DNA of 5,387 nucleotides from an uncultured Oscillospiraceae bacterium. Its GTDB lineage: Bacteria > Bacillota > Clostridia > Oscillospirales > Oscillospiraceae. Below are positions 1 through 5,387 of the stretch, in pieces; the first letter of the stretch is position 1; each line of letters opens with the position of its first letter. A program made the translations under genes and the position numbers. The notes under the pieces were generated by a model. It saw nothing but the letters and a program-made list of their open reading frames with translations. It was not told where the DNA came from and searched no databases. The stretch covers positions 1 to 5,387 of the forward strand of contig CAKTLD010000115.1 in NCBI GenBank assembly GCA_934572445.1. The letters are read 5' to 3'.

Positions 1-2156
1 ATGCAGGCGATAACGGCTTCGGAGGTCATGCTGCCGATCAGAAAGCCGCAGATCGACATGATCGCGCCCGAGGTGATGATCGTCGGGAAGGCGAAATTCA
101 GCGTTTCGATGATGGCTGTGCGGTGATCTATTTTGGATTTGAGCTCCTGATAGCGGCTGGCAATGACGATGGCATAGTCGATATTCGCGCCCATCTGGAT
201 GGAGCTCACGATCAGATATCCCAGGAAGAAGACGTATTTGCCCGTGATCGTGGGAATGGAGAAGTTGATCCAGATGCAGCCCTGAATGACCAGGATCAGC
301 AGCACCGGCATACCGGCGGAATTGAACGTGAACAGCAGCACCACCATGACGATCAGGATGGACACGATGCTCACGACCTTGTTATCGACCGCGAAGGACT
401 TTTCAAAGTCGTATTCGTTCGTCGAGTTGCCCGCAAGGTAGACCTTTTCATCCGGGTAGTGCTTCTGGGCAATCTCAAGGATCTTATCGGTGAAGGCGTA
501 GGTCTCTTCGCCGCTTTCCGGCAGCGTGAGATAGAGAAGCATGCGGTCGTAATCTGTGCCCTGCAGCTGCGCCTTGGCGCTCTTCATCTGCGTCTGCGCC
601 TCCTTGAGCATCTTCGTCTGGTCGCTGCTGAGCGTCACCAGGCCGGAATCCACCTGGTCGCAGACGAAGAGAAACATGTCGATCAGCGGGACCTTATAGG
701 ACGAGAGGTTGCCCACCAGCTGCCCATATTCGGACTGCTGTGCGGCGTAGGCCGCGTAGACGACCTGCGCAGCCTCGTAATCAAGGCCCGCAAGCTCGGC
801 AAACTGGCGTGGCGTCAGCCTGTCGGCCAGCATATAGCCGTCCAGCGCTTCAATGTTGGAAAGACCCATGGTGGAGTCCACCTCGTCATACTGCTCCAGC
901 TCCTCGAGAATGGCGGCCTCCTTGTCATAGTCACCCGTCGGCACGATCAGCGCCAGCATATTGCTGGAGGTAAAGGTGTCGTCGATCATCTGCTCGGCGA
1001 TCTGTGTGTCATTGAGCTTGGGCGTGGTGAGCGGGCCGTAGCCGTAGGCGTAGGGACAATCGGACGAGAGACGGTAGCCGATCACGGCCAGCACCACGAA
1101 GAGGATGGGCACGACGTGGCGCGTGGCATAGTCGAAGCTGCCGACAAACGGGATCTTGGGCACGAAGCTCTTGTGCTGCGTGCGGTCGATCAGCGGGCCG
1201 AAGAGCATCAGAAGCCCCGGCATCACGATGAACGCCGCAAGCAGCGCAAAGAGAATGGATTTGATAAGGCACATGGCCATATCGGGACCGAGCTTGAACT
1301 GCATGAACATCATGGCGATCAGGCCACCCACAGTCGTCAGACTGCTCGCGCCGATCTCGGGGATGGATTTGCTCAGCGCCACAATGACGGCTTCGCGCAG
1401 GGGCAGGAGCTTGTGCTCCTCCTTGAAGCGGTTGCAGAAGATGATGGCGTAGTCGATCGACAGTGCCAGCTGTAAAATACTCGTCACCGAGTTCGAGATG
1501 AACGAAATCTTGCCCATCAGGAAGTTCGTGCCCTGATTGAGAACCAGTGCCACGACGAATGTGAGGATCAGTACAGGCACCTCGCCATAGGTCTCGGAGG
1601 TGAACAGCAGCACGATGACGATGACGATGGCAACATAGACCATGATGACGCTGATCTCGTGGTCGATAGTCTCCTGCTGCGTATTGCCGAGGTCGGTCTC
1701 TATGTAGAGGTCATAGCCCGCGAGCTCGTTTTTCACGGCCTCGAGCGAGTCGAGGCAGGCGTCGTCATTCTCGCTGTAGGCAAAGGTGACGGAGTAGAGC
1801 GCGGAGAGGTCGTTGTAGTGGGCGCTCGTTTCGTCGTAGTCGACGCTCTGCACGCCCTTGATATCCTTGATCCTCGGTTCGAGCGCGGCCGCTTGGTCGG
1901 GTGTGACGTTCACCACCATGATCTTGGCCGTGCCGTAGGTGATGAACTGCTCGTCCATGATGTTCAGACCCTGCTTGGTCTCGGAATCATCCGGCAGGTA
2001 GGCTGTCAGGTCGCTCTCGACCTCGACCCAACTGCGGGAAAAGACAGAAAAGATCAGCAGTATGATCGTCAGCAGGAAGATCAGGTTCCGCTTGTCCACG
2101 ATGAACGTTGCAACCTTTTCCATAAAGGTGGCGTCGTTTTGCTTGGGCTTACTCAT
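1..2156 (-). CDS. RND/MMPL-family membrane exporter, C-terminus cut by window edge
   Basis: The reverse-strand frame is open from an ATG at 2156 to the left edge, giving 718 complete residues with no stop. The layout is that of the RND superfamily, MMPL branch: a helix near residues 25-42, an outer loop about 43-166, helices about 167-320, a helix about 346-364, a second outer loop about 365-592, and a repeat of the helix bundle from 593. The fourth helix of each half carries an Asp-Tyr pair (D235-Y236 in LSIDYAII; D660-Y661 in GANIDYAIV). In MmpL3-type pumps these pairs form the proton relay, so this is probably a proton-driven exporter of lipids or other amphiphiles; the substrate is unknown. 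Visible helices reach about 712, so only the last helix and tail are missing. The start overlaps the upstream regulator by 8 nt. AAGGAGG at 2177-2171 is 14 nt away, long for independent initiation, so coupling is likely. An in-frame GTG at 2168 is only 2 nt from that site and is less likely. Confidence 0.93.
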   Translation of the reverse strand, partial: MSKPKQNDATFMEKVATFIVDKRNLIFLLTIILLIFSVFSRSWVEVESDLTAYLPDDSETKQGLNIMDEQFITYGTAKIMVVNVTPDQAAALEPRIKDIKGVQSVDYDETSAHYNDLSALYSVTFAYSENDDACLDSLEAVKNELAGYDLYIETDLGNTQQETIDHEISVIMVYVAIVIVIVLLFTSETYGEVPVLILTFVVALVLNQGTNFLMGKISFISNSVTSILQLALSIDYAIIFCNRFKEEHKLLPLREAVIVALSKSIPEIGASSLTTVGGLIAMMFMQFKLGPDMAMCLIKSILFALLAAFIVMPGLLMLFGPLIDRTQHKSFVPKIPFVGSFDYATRHVVPILFVVLAVIGYRLSSDCPYAYGYGPLTTPKLNDTQIAEQMIDDTFTSSNMLALIVPTGDYDKEAAILEELEQYDEVDSTMGLSNIEALDGYMLADRLTPRQFAELAGLDYEAAQVVYAAYAAQQSEYGQLVGNLSSYKVPLIDMFLFVCDQVDSGLVTLSSDQTKMLKEAQTQMKSAKAQLQGTDYDRMLLYLTLPESGEETYAFTDKILEIAQKHYPDEKVYLAGNSTNEYDFEKSFAVDNKVVSIVSILIVMVVLLFTFNSAGMPVLLILVIQGCIWINFSIPTITGKYVFFLGYLIVSSIQMGANIDYAIVIASRYQELKSKIDHRTAIIETLNFAFPTIITSGAIMSICGFLIGSMTSEAVIAC

Positions 2157-2442
2157 GGCTGTCTGCACTGCCTCCTTCCGATATGCGCGGCTTGAGCTGT
2201 TTCATCCGGTCCAGTCCGCCGCGGATCGTCGTGGGCGGGTCAGGCGGCAGGATCTGCACGACATCGCTGAGCGTGCAGTCCAGCTTGCGGCAGATGCGCA
2301 CCAGTACCTCCAGCGATACAAATTCGTTTTTTGACAGCTTTGCCAGCGTGTTGGAGCTGATGCCCACCTCGTGGGCAAATTCTGTTTTGTTCCAGCCCCG
2401 GTCGATCAGGAGCTTGAAGAGATTGTTATAGCAAATGTGCAT
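2149..2442 (-). CDS. Small Cro/C1 (XRE)-family transcriptional regulator
   Basis: This 97-residue protein is a DNA-binding regulator of the Cro/C1 helix-turn-helix class (HTH_26-like). The domain fills residues about 5-65. The recognition unit is visible as NKTEFAHEVGISSNTLAKLS (residues 18-37), followed by the family-typical SLEVLVRICRKLDCTLSDVV (43-62). Residues 66-97 form a polar, proline-containing tail with no recognisable domain. The start is set by AAGGAGG at 2456-2450, 7 nt before the ATG. The frame stays open to an ATG at 2538, but that would place the promoter and this ribosome site inside the gene. Its TAA (2151-2149) overlaps the ATG of the MMPL exporter in ATGAGTAA, so the two are one transcript and probably translationally coupled. 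By context it likely controls its own operon, although whether it represses or activates cannot be seen. Confidence 0.93.
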   Translation of the reverse strand: MHICYNNLFKLLIDRGWNKTEFAHEVGISSNTLAKLSKNEFVSLEVLVRICRKLDCTLSDVVQILPPDPPTTIRGGLDRMKQLKPRISEGGSADSHE

Positions 2443-2449
2443 TGCTGCA

Positions 2450-2456
2450 CCTCCTT
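2450..2456 (-). promoter_or_regulatory. Ribosome binding site deciding the regulator start
   Basis: AAGGAGG lies 7 nt upstream of the ATG at 2442. It rules in favour of this start over the in-frame upstream ATG at 2538, which has no comparable site. Confidence 0.9.
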
Positions 2457-2469
2457 GTGAACTGTCCTT

Positions 2470-2497
2470 ATTATATCCATAAGTGCGCTGAAAGCAA
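2470..2497 (-). promoter_or_regulatory. Promoter of the regulator-MMPL operon
   Basis: A perfect -10 box TATAAT (2475-2470) sits 16 nt downstream of a weak -35 box TTGCTT (2497-2492). The sequence just upstream is A/T-rich (2510-2499), as in UP elements, and stands out in an otherwise GC-rich window. Transcription would start near 2463, giving a leader of about 20 nt that holds the ribosome binding site. The -10 box is convincing. The -35 assignment is less certain, and the weak -35 would suit a regulated promoter. Confidence 0.75.
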
Positions 2498-2501
2498 GAA
2501 A

Positions 2502-2527
2502 ATATTTGTGAACGCAGATATTTTGTG
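2502..2527 (-). repeat. Short direct repeat upstream of the regulator promoter
   Basis: On the minus strand CACAAAATAT (2527-2518) and CACAAATAT (2510-2502) lie 17 nt apart, just upstream of the -35 box. The second copy is preceded by GTT, giving GTTCACAA, and that same octamer recurs at 2462-2455 between the -10 box and the start codon, partly overlapping the ribosome site. These could be operator half-sites for the encoded Cro/C1 protein, but the region is A/T-rich and short matches can arise by chance. Confidence 0.3.
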
Positions 2528-2533
2528 CAAGTA

Positions 2534-2567
2534 AACAAAAGAACCGCAGCGCGGCTGCGGCCTTTTT
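2534..2567 (-). terminator. Intrinsic terminator of the thioesterase-exporter operon
   Basis: Downstream of the exporter stop codon is a perfect 7-bp stem CCGCAGC/GCTGCGG with a 3-nt loop (2560-2544), followed on the minus strand by TTCTTTTGTTT. An A run (2567-2563) precedes the stem and can pair with the T run, extending the helix. It begins 7 nt after the stop at 2575 and separates the operon from the regulator promoter. Confidence 0.85.
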
Positions 2568-2574
2568 GCCTGCT

Positions 2575-3807
2575 TTACGGTGCTTTGCGGCGCAGCCGCT
2601 GGAGCGTGACCTGATGGAACACGGTGGATACCAGCAGAATCGCTGCGGCGATGCTGCCTGCGATGCCGGCAGTTTCGATGCCTTTGTGCAGGGCAAGCTG
2701 CATGCTGCCCTCGAGCGCAAGACTCATCGTGTAATAGATGCCCGCGCCCGGCAGCAGCGGAACGATGGAGATGACGAGGTACGACGTGACCGGATATTTG
2801 CGCGAGCGCGCAAGAGTTTCGGCATAGACGGCGGCAGCGACCGCGGCGAAAAAGTTCATGGCAAAGATATCGCAGCCCAATGCGCCGCACCAGAGGTAGA
2901 CGAGCCAGGTGAGCATCCCGCCTGCGGCGCAGAGAAGGCTGCCCCAGTCATGTACATTGAAGAGAATGAAAAAGCCTGTGCAGGCGATGAACACGGCAAT
3001 GCCCTGCGCCCAGAAAGGATAGCGCGAGGCCTGCGCCGCATCCGTCAGTCCGTAGAGCGGCTCGGTCACATGCCAGGCCGCTGCGGTGCCCATAGCGATG
3101 GCCAGCGCCGAGAGCAGCACCTGTACCACGCGGTTGATGCCTGAATTCGTGTCGCCGTAGATGATGTCACGCATGGAATTCGTGATGAGCAGCCCGGGCA
3201 CCAGGATCATCAGCGAGCCGATGATCACCGCGTCCACATCGCCCAGCAGGTGCAGTCCCGCAGCGGCGTAAGCACCCAGCGCCATCGTGAATGACGCGGC
3301 AATGGTGCTGAAGAACGGGTTGGTCTCCAGCCTGTCGAGGTGCCGCGTGACAAAACCGATGACAAGGCCGAAAAGTCCTGCCCACAGGCTGTCGCTCAGC
3401 GTGCCGCCAAACACGGGGCAGAAGCCTGCCGCGGCAAGAAAGCTGCCGAGATAATAGACGGGGACGGAGTAGCTGCGTCGTGTGCGCAGTGCTTCCTCCA
3501 GCCACTGCGCAGCCGTCTCCACATCCGGCGTTTCGGCGCAGATGCGGCGTGAAAGCGCGTTCAGCTTTTCCACGGATTCCAGATCGTTGCCGTGAAAACC
3601 CACGCGCTTCATGATCATCAGCGGCTTGCCGTTCGCGGCCTCAAGGCTGACCATCACGCAGTTCGGGATGGCGAAGGCCTGACATTCCACGCCGTAGGCG
3701 CCGAGCACGCGGTGCATCGTCTCCTCGATGCGGAAGGTCTCCGCACCGCTTTGGGCCAGCTCATAGCCGATGCGCGCGGCCAGATCGGTGAGAAGATAAT
3801 AGTCCAT
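2575..3807 (-). CDS. Threonine/serine exporter (ThrE) family membrane protein, both halves fused
   Basis: This 410-residue protein combines the two ThrE-family domains in one chain. The N-terminal domain (about 7-245) begins with a soluble part carrying the hallmark SGAETFRIEETM (20-31), then about five helices, and ends with RDIIYGDTNSGINR (213-226). The C-terminal domain (about 265-400) has about five more helices and the hallmark PLLPG (350-354). Around ten helices match Corynebacterium glutamicum ThrE, which exports threonine and serine. In E. coli the same halves are separate proteins, YjjP and YjjB, linked to succinate export. It should act as a secondary exporter in the cytoplasmic membrane; amino acid or dicarboxylate substrates are both possible. 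The start ATG at 3807 has GGAGGG (3823-3818) 10 nt upstream. Only 20 nt separate it from the thioesterase stop, so they form an operon, closed by the hairpin at 2567-2534. No truncation or missing hallmark is seen. Confidence 0.92.
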   Translation of the reverse strand: MDYYLLTDLAARIGYELAQSGAETFRIEETMHRVLGAYGVECQAFAIPNCVMVSLEAANGKPLMIMKRVGFHGNDLESVEKLNALSRRICAETPDVETAAQWLEEALRTRRSYSVPVYYLGSFLAAAGFCPVFGGTLSDSLWAGLFGLVIGFVTRHLDRLETNPFFSTIAASFTMALGAYAAAGLHLLGDVDAVIIGSLMILVPGLLITNSMRDIIYGDTNSGINRVVQVLLSALAIAMGTAAAWHVTEPLYGLTDAAQASRYPFWAQGIAVFIACTGFFILFNVHDWGSLLCAAGGMLTWLVYLWCGALGCDIFAMNFFAAVAAAVYAETLARSRKYPVTSYLVISIVPLLPGAGIYYTMSLALEGSMQLALHKGIETAGIAGSIAAAILLVSTVFHQVTLQRLRRKAP

Positions 3808-3827
3808 TAAGATGCTTCCCTCCCCGT

Positions 3828-4571
3828 TCAGGCATTTTCCGCCATCGCCGCGGCGGCAAGCACGGCGGCCTTGCCGTCCGCCTTGCGGATGCCGAGGACA
3901 TAGCCCGTCTCCGTGCGCTTTTTGTAGACCGACAGCGCTTCGCCCTCAAGGCAGGGCGCGCAGTAATGGATCTCAAAGGAGCGGATCGCGCCGCTTGCAA
4001 GCTCGCGCGCGGCGAAGCAGTCGAGCAGCGTGCGGACGTAGGCGACATTGTTCATGTGCCGCCCGAAGTCGATATCCGTGGAGCGCACGGTACACTGCGC
4101 GCAGAGGTCGGCATCCTCAAACGTGTCACGGAAGCGCTGCGGCCGCGCGCCGATGGCGCTCTCGGGCGGGAAGGCGTAGTCCCTGGGGAAGTTCGAACTG
4201 CCGAACGGTACCAGCTTTTTGTCGGGGCCTAAAATGGTCCATTCGGTCTTTCCTGCAGCGATGCGTGTCCCGGCACGGTCGAGCGTATAGCTGCGGTAGC
4301 AGCGGATATCGCGGGGGTCGCAGTTCTCGGCCCAGGTGCGCGCGGTCAGTTCGTCCATCAGATGCGCGGGAGCAAAAAAGTCCACACGCGTGTGAACCGT
4401 CAGCCAGAATTCGCCGAGGCGCGCCATCGCATCGCCGCCGACACCGAGCATTTCCGCGTGCTGCGAGGCCATGGCCTGAAAGATCGTGAACGCCGCCAGC
4501 GGCGACAGACCGAAGTGCATGTCGCAGTAGTCGGGCGTGACGGTAAAGTGCTTTTCAAAGATGCTGTCCAT
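3828..4571 (-). CDS. Acyl-ACP thioesterase (FatA/FatB-like, double hotdog)
   Basis: The 247-residue product belongs to the acyl-ACP thioesterase family, which hydrolyses acyl carrier protein thioesters in the cytoplasm to free fatty or other carboxylic acids. Its length fits the bacterial members. The N-terminal hotdog spans about 1-130 and includes GEFWLTVHTRVDFFAP; the C-terminal hotdog spans about 150-247 with the motif RSTDIDFGRHMNNVAY (163-178). That motif aligns with the plant D-x-N-x-H-V-N-N active site. Here D168 and H172 are kept, but the Asn position is Gly170. The region around C204/C207 (IHYCAPCLEGE) also lacks the plant Glu-Cys pair, although a Cys aligns. Substrate is therefore uncertain. 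The start was chosen at 4571 because AGGAGG (4583-4578) is 6 nt upstream; an ATG one codon earlier (4574) has only 3 nt. An open frame reaching 4655 would swallow the promoter. It is first in an operon with the ThrE-type exporter. Confidence 0.88.
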   Translation of the reverse strand: MDSIFEKHFTVTPDYCDMHFGLSPLAAFTIFQAMASQHAEMLGVGGDAMARLGEFWLTVHTRVDFFAPAHLMDELTARTWAENCDPRDIRCYRSYTLDRAGTRIAAGKTEWTILGPDKKLVPFGSSNFPRDYAFPPESAIGARPQRFRDTFEDADLCAQCTVRSTDIDFGRHMNNVAYVRTLLDCFAARELASGAIRSFEIHYCAPCLEGEALSVYKKRTETGYVLGIRKADGKAAVLAAAAMAENA

Positions 4572-4577
4572 CATTGA

Positions 4578-4583
4578 CCTCCT
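4578..4583 (-). promoter_or_regulatory. Ribosome binding site deciding the thioesterase start
   Basis: AGGAGG is followed by two consecutive ATG codons, at 4574 and 4571. The spacings are 3 and 6 nt, so the second ATG is the better start. The difference is a single methionine. Confidence 0.85.
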
Positions 4584-4623
4584 GTATTGCCTGCCGCCGG
4601 AGCGGCGCAACTTGCCGCAAGGC

Positions 4624-4652
4624 AGTATAGCATGGATCGCGCCGCAGTTCAA
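4624..4652 (-). promoter_or_regulatory. Strong promoter of the thioesterase-exporter operon
   Basis: A -35 box TTGAAC (4652-4647) and a -10 box TATACT (4629-4624) are separated by exactly 17 bp. The -10 is preceded by TGC, making an extended -10. This is the best match to the housekeeping sigma-factor consensus in the window. Transcription would begin near 4617, giving a leader of about 46 nt. An 11-bp palindrome, CTTGCGGCAAG (4621-4611), overlaps the predicted start point, and a small hairpin CGCCG-CTC-CGGCG (4607-4595) follows it. Either might affect expression, but palindromes this short are expected by chance in GC-rich DNA. Confidence 0.85.
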
Positions 4653-4686
4653 CACTGCAAAAGAGGTCAGAATGTACGAGAAAATG

Positions 4687-4717
4687 AAAAATGCCGCGGC
4701 GCTGCCGCAGCATTTTT
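4687..4717 (-). terminator. Strong intrinsic terminator after the ABC ATPase gene
   Basis: A 14-bp stem with a single G-U wobble and a 3-nt loop AGC spans these 31 nt. The outer arms are AAAAATGC and GCATTTTT, so the T run needed for termination lies in the descending arm. It starts 16 nt after the ABC gene stop codon and separates that gene from the thioesterase promoter. Because the arms are symmetrical it could also stop transcription coming from the other direction. Confidence 0.92.
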
Positions 4718-4733
4718 GAATAAAAGGGATGAT

Positions 4734-5387
4734 TTATTCCGACAGCAGGATGCGGTCGTTATCCAGTGCGCGGGCTGCGCCTGCGCGGAAGCGCGCGATG
4801 AGATCGTCCACGCCCATTTCCGCGCGTTCACCGCCCGCGACATCCAGTACGATGCGCCCGTCGGCCATCATCAGCGTCCGGTTGCCAAGCTCGAGCGCCT
4901 GGTGCATGTTGTGTGTGACCATCAGGCAGGTGATGTGGCTCTCCGCCACGACACGGCGGGTGAGATCCAGCACCTTTTCCGCTGTCGCGGGATCGAGCGC
5001 CGCGGTGTGCTCGTCGAGGAGGAGCAGCTGCGGCGGCACCATCGTTGCCATCAGCAGCGTGAGCGCCTGACGCTGACCGCCGGAGAGCAGGCCCACGGGG
5101 TTCTTCATGCGGTCCTCAAGGCCCATGTCGAGCTGCTTGAGCTGCTCGGCAAAGAACTCCTTGTCTTTTTTGCTGATGCGGCTGAACGGATTGCCGTGCG
5201 CCGCGCGCAGATACGCGAGCGCGAGGTTTTCTTCGATCGTCATGCTCGGCGCGGTGCCGCGCAGGGGGTCCTGGAAGAGCCGCCCGATGCGGCGGGAGCG
5301 CTCGTGCTCGGGCATGAAGGTGATGTCCTTGCCCGCGAGCGAAATGCTGCCCTCGTCGGCATAAAAGCTGCCCGCGATGGCGTTGAA
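4734..5387 (-). CDS. ABC transporter ATP-binding protein (COG1101, TrpXYZ-type), N-terminus cut by window edge
   Basis: The frame is open from the right edge to a stop at 4736-4734, showing 217 residues. The nucleotide-binding domain is nearly complete from just after Walker A, which must lie beyond the edge: the first visible residues, FNAIAGSF, are those that normally follow GKST. Visible motifs are the Q-loop RLFQDP (Gln at visible residue 39), the signature LSGGQRQ (nt 5087-5073), Walker B LLLLDE (nt 5027-5010), the D-loop ALDP, and the switch His in MVTHN (visible residue 159). The combination FQDPLRGTAPSMTIEENLALAY and DEHTAALDP, with His where most ABC proteins have Pro, is typical of COG1101. 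Those ATPases serve importers with a COG2984 binding protein and a COG4120 permease, some linked to tryptophan or tyrosine uptake. The partners should lie just beyond the right edge. An internal ATG at 5315 is not the start, because conserved sequence continues upstream of it. Confidence 0.93.
   Translation of the reverse strand, partial: FNAIAGSFYADEGSISLAGKDITFMPEHERSRRIGRLFQDPLRGTAPSMTIEENLALAYLRAAHGNPFSRISKKDKEFFAEQLKQLDMGLEDRMKNPVGLLSGGQRQALTLLMATMVPPQLLLLDEHTAALDPATAEKVLDLTRRVVAESHITCLMVTHNMHQALELGNRTLMMADGRIVLDVAGGERAEMGVDDLIARFRAGAARALDNDRILLSE

Noticed and set aside
123..1475. A 450-codon plus-strand open frame opposite the MMPL gene, and a 178-codon one at 1659-2195.
   Set aside because: Both are in exact codon register with the MMPL gene on the other strand, so a plus-strand stop needs a TTA, CTA or TCA codon in that gene, which this GC-rich genome rarely uses. 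The first frame ends at a TTA leucine codon of the MMPL gene (1476-1478). The products are low-complexity and rich in His, Arg, Asp and Gln, with no domain.
2443..2538. An N-terminal extension of the Cro/C1 regulator to the ATG at 2538.
   Set aside because: The extension would contain the -10 box and a near-perfect ribosome site, and the helix-turn-helix family normally begins just before the YNNLFKLL segment encoded right after 2442.
2856..3041. Short minus-strand frames inside the ThrE-type gene (2856-3041, 3167-3505, 2471-2890) as small genes or signs of a frameshift.
   Set aside because: The main frame runs unbroken through both ThrE domains with all hallmarks, so these are out-of-frame shadows.
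2566..3144. A 192-codon plus-strand open frame opposite the ThrE-type exporter.
   Set aside because: It has the same register mirror effect. The product is not recognisable, and the minus-strand frame has clear domains, a ribosome site and a terminator.
3812..4489. A 225-codon plus-strand open frame opposite the thioesterase.
   Set aside because: The translation is an Arg/Ser/Ala/Pro/Cys-rich stretch typical of a shifted frame in GC-rich DNA, and the opposite strand encodes a well-conserved enzyme.
4572..4655. An N-terminal extension of the thioesterase to 4655.
   Set aside because: It would contain the whole promoter and the AGGAGG site. The family begins close to the DSIFEKHF segment.
4687..4717. 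The large hairpin as a riboswitch or small RNA.
   Set aside because: It is a simple inverted repeat with T/A arms directly after a stop codon, which fits an intrinsic terminator fully. No separate promoter or conserved aptamer-like structure is visible.

Overview
The window is a GC-rich bacterial chromosome segment with strong AGGAGG-type ribosome binding sites. Its gene families (a small Cro/C1 regulator of the HTH_26 type, a fused ThrE-type exporter, an acyl-ACP thioesterase and a COG1101-type ABC ATPase) are common in anaerobic gut Clostridia such as the Oscillospiraceae/Ruminococcaceae. That taxonomic guess is inference. All five genes lie on the minus strand, so transcription runs from high to low coordinates. 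I see no rRNA, tRNA, mobile element, CRISPR array or prophage gene.

Reading in the direction of transcription, 5387-4734 is the C-terminal part of an ABC transporter ATPase. Its Walker A motif lies beyond the right edge. It ends in a very strong intrinsic terminator at 4717-4687. Next comes a clear sigma-A-like promoter (TTGAAC, 17 bp, extended TATACT) at 4652-4624. This drives a two-gene operon: an acyl-ACP thioesterase (4571-3828) and, 20 nt later, a one-piece threonine/serine-exporter-family membrane protein (3807-2575). A hairpin terminator at 2567-2534 closes that operon. A second promoter (2497-2470) drives a 97-residue Cro/C1-family regulator (2442-2149). Its stop codon overlaps by 8 nt the start of a large RND/MMPL-family exporter (2156 to the left edge), which is cut off at about residue 718, near its last membrane helix.

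The window therefore holds one end of an ABC importer locus and two small export-related modules. In the first, a thioesterase that could release a free carboxylic acid sits beside a carboxylate/amino-acid exporter. In the second, a regulator is translationally coupled to an MMPL pump. Both functional links are inferred from gene order. I found no convincing unknown system. The points most worth a second look are the thioesterase active-site motif, which departs from the plant FatA/FatB pattern, its pairing with the exporter, and the regulator/MMPL coupling with repeats around the promoter. The long plus-strand open frames opposite the genes are codon-bias shadows and are not annotated.
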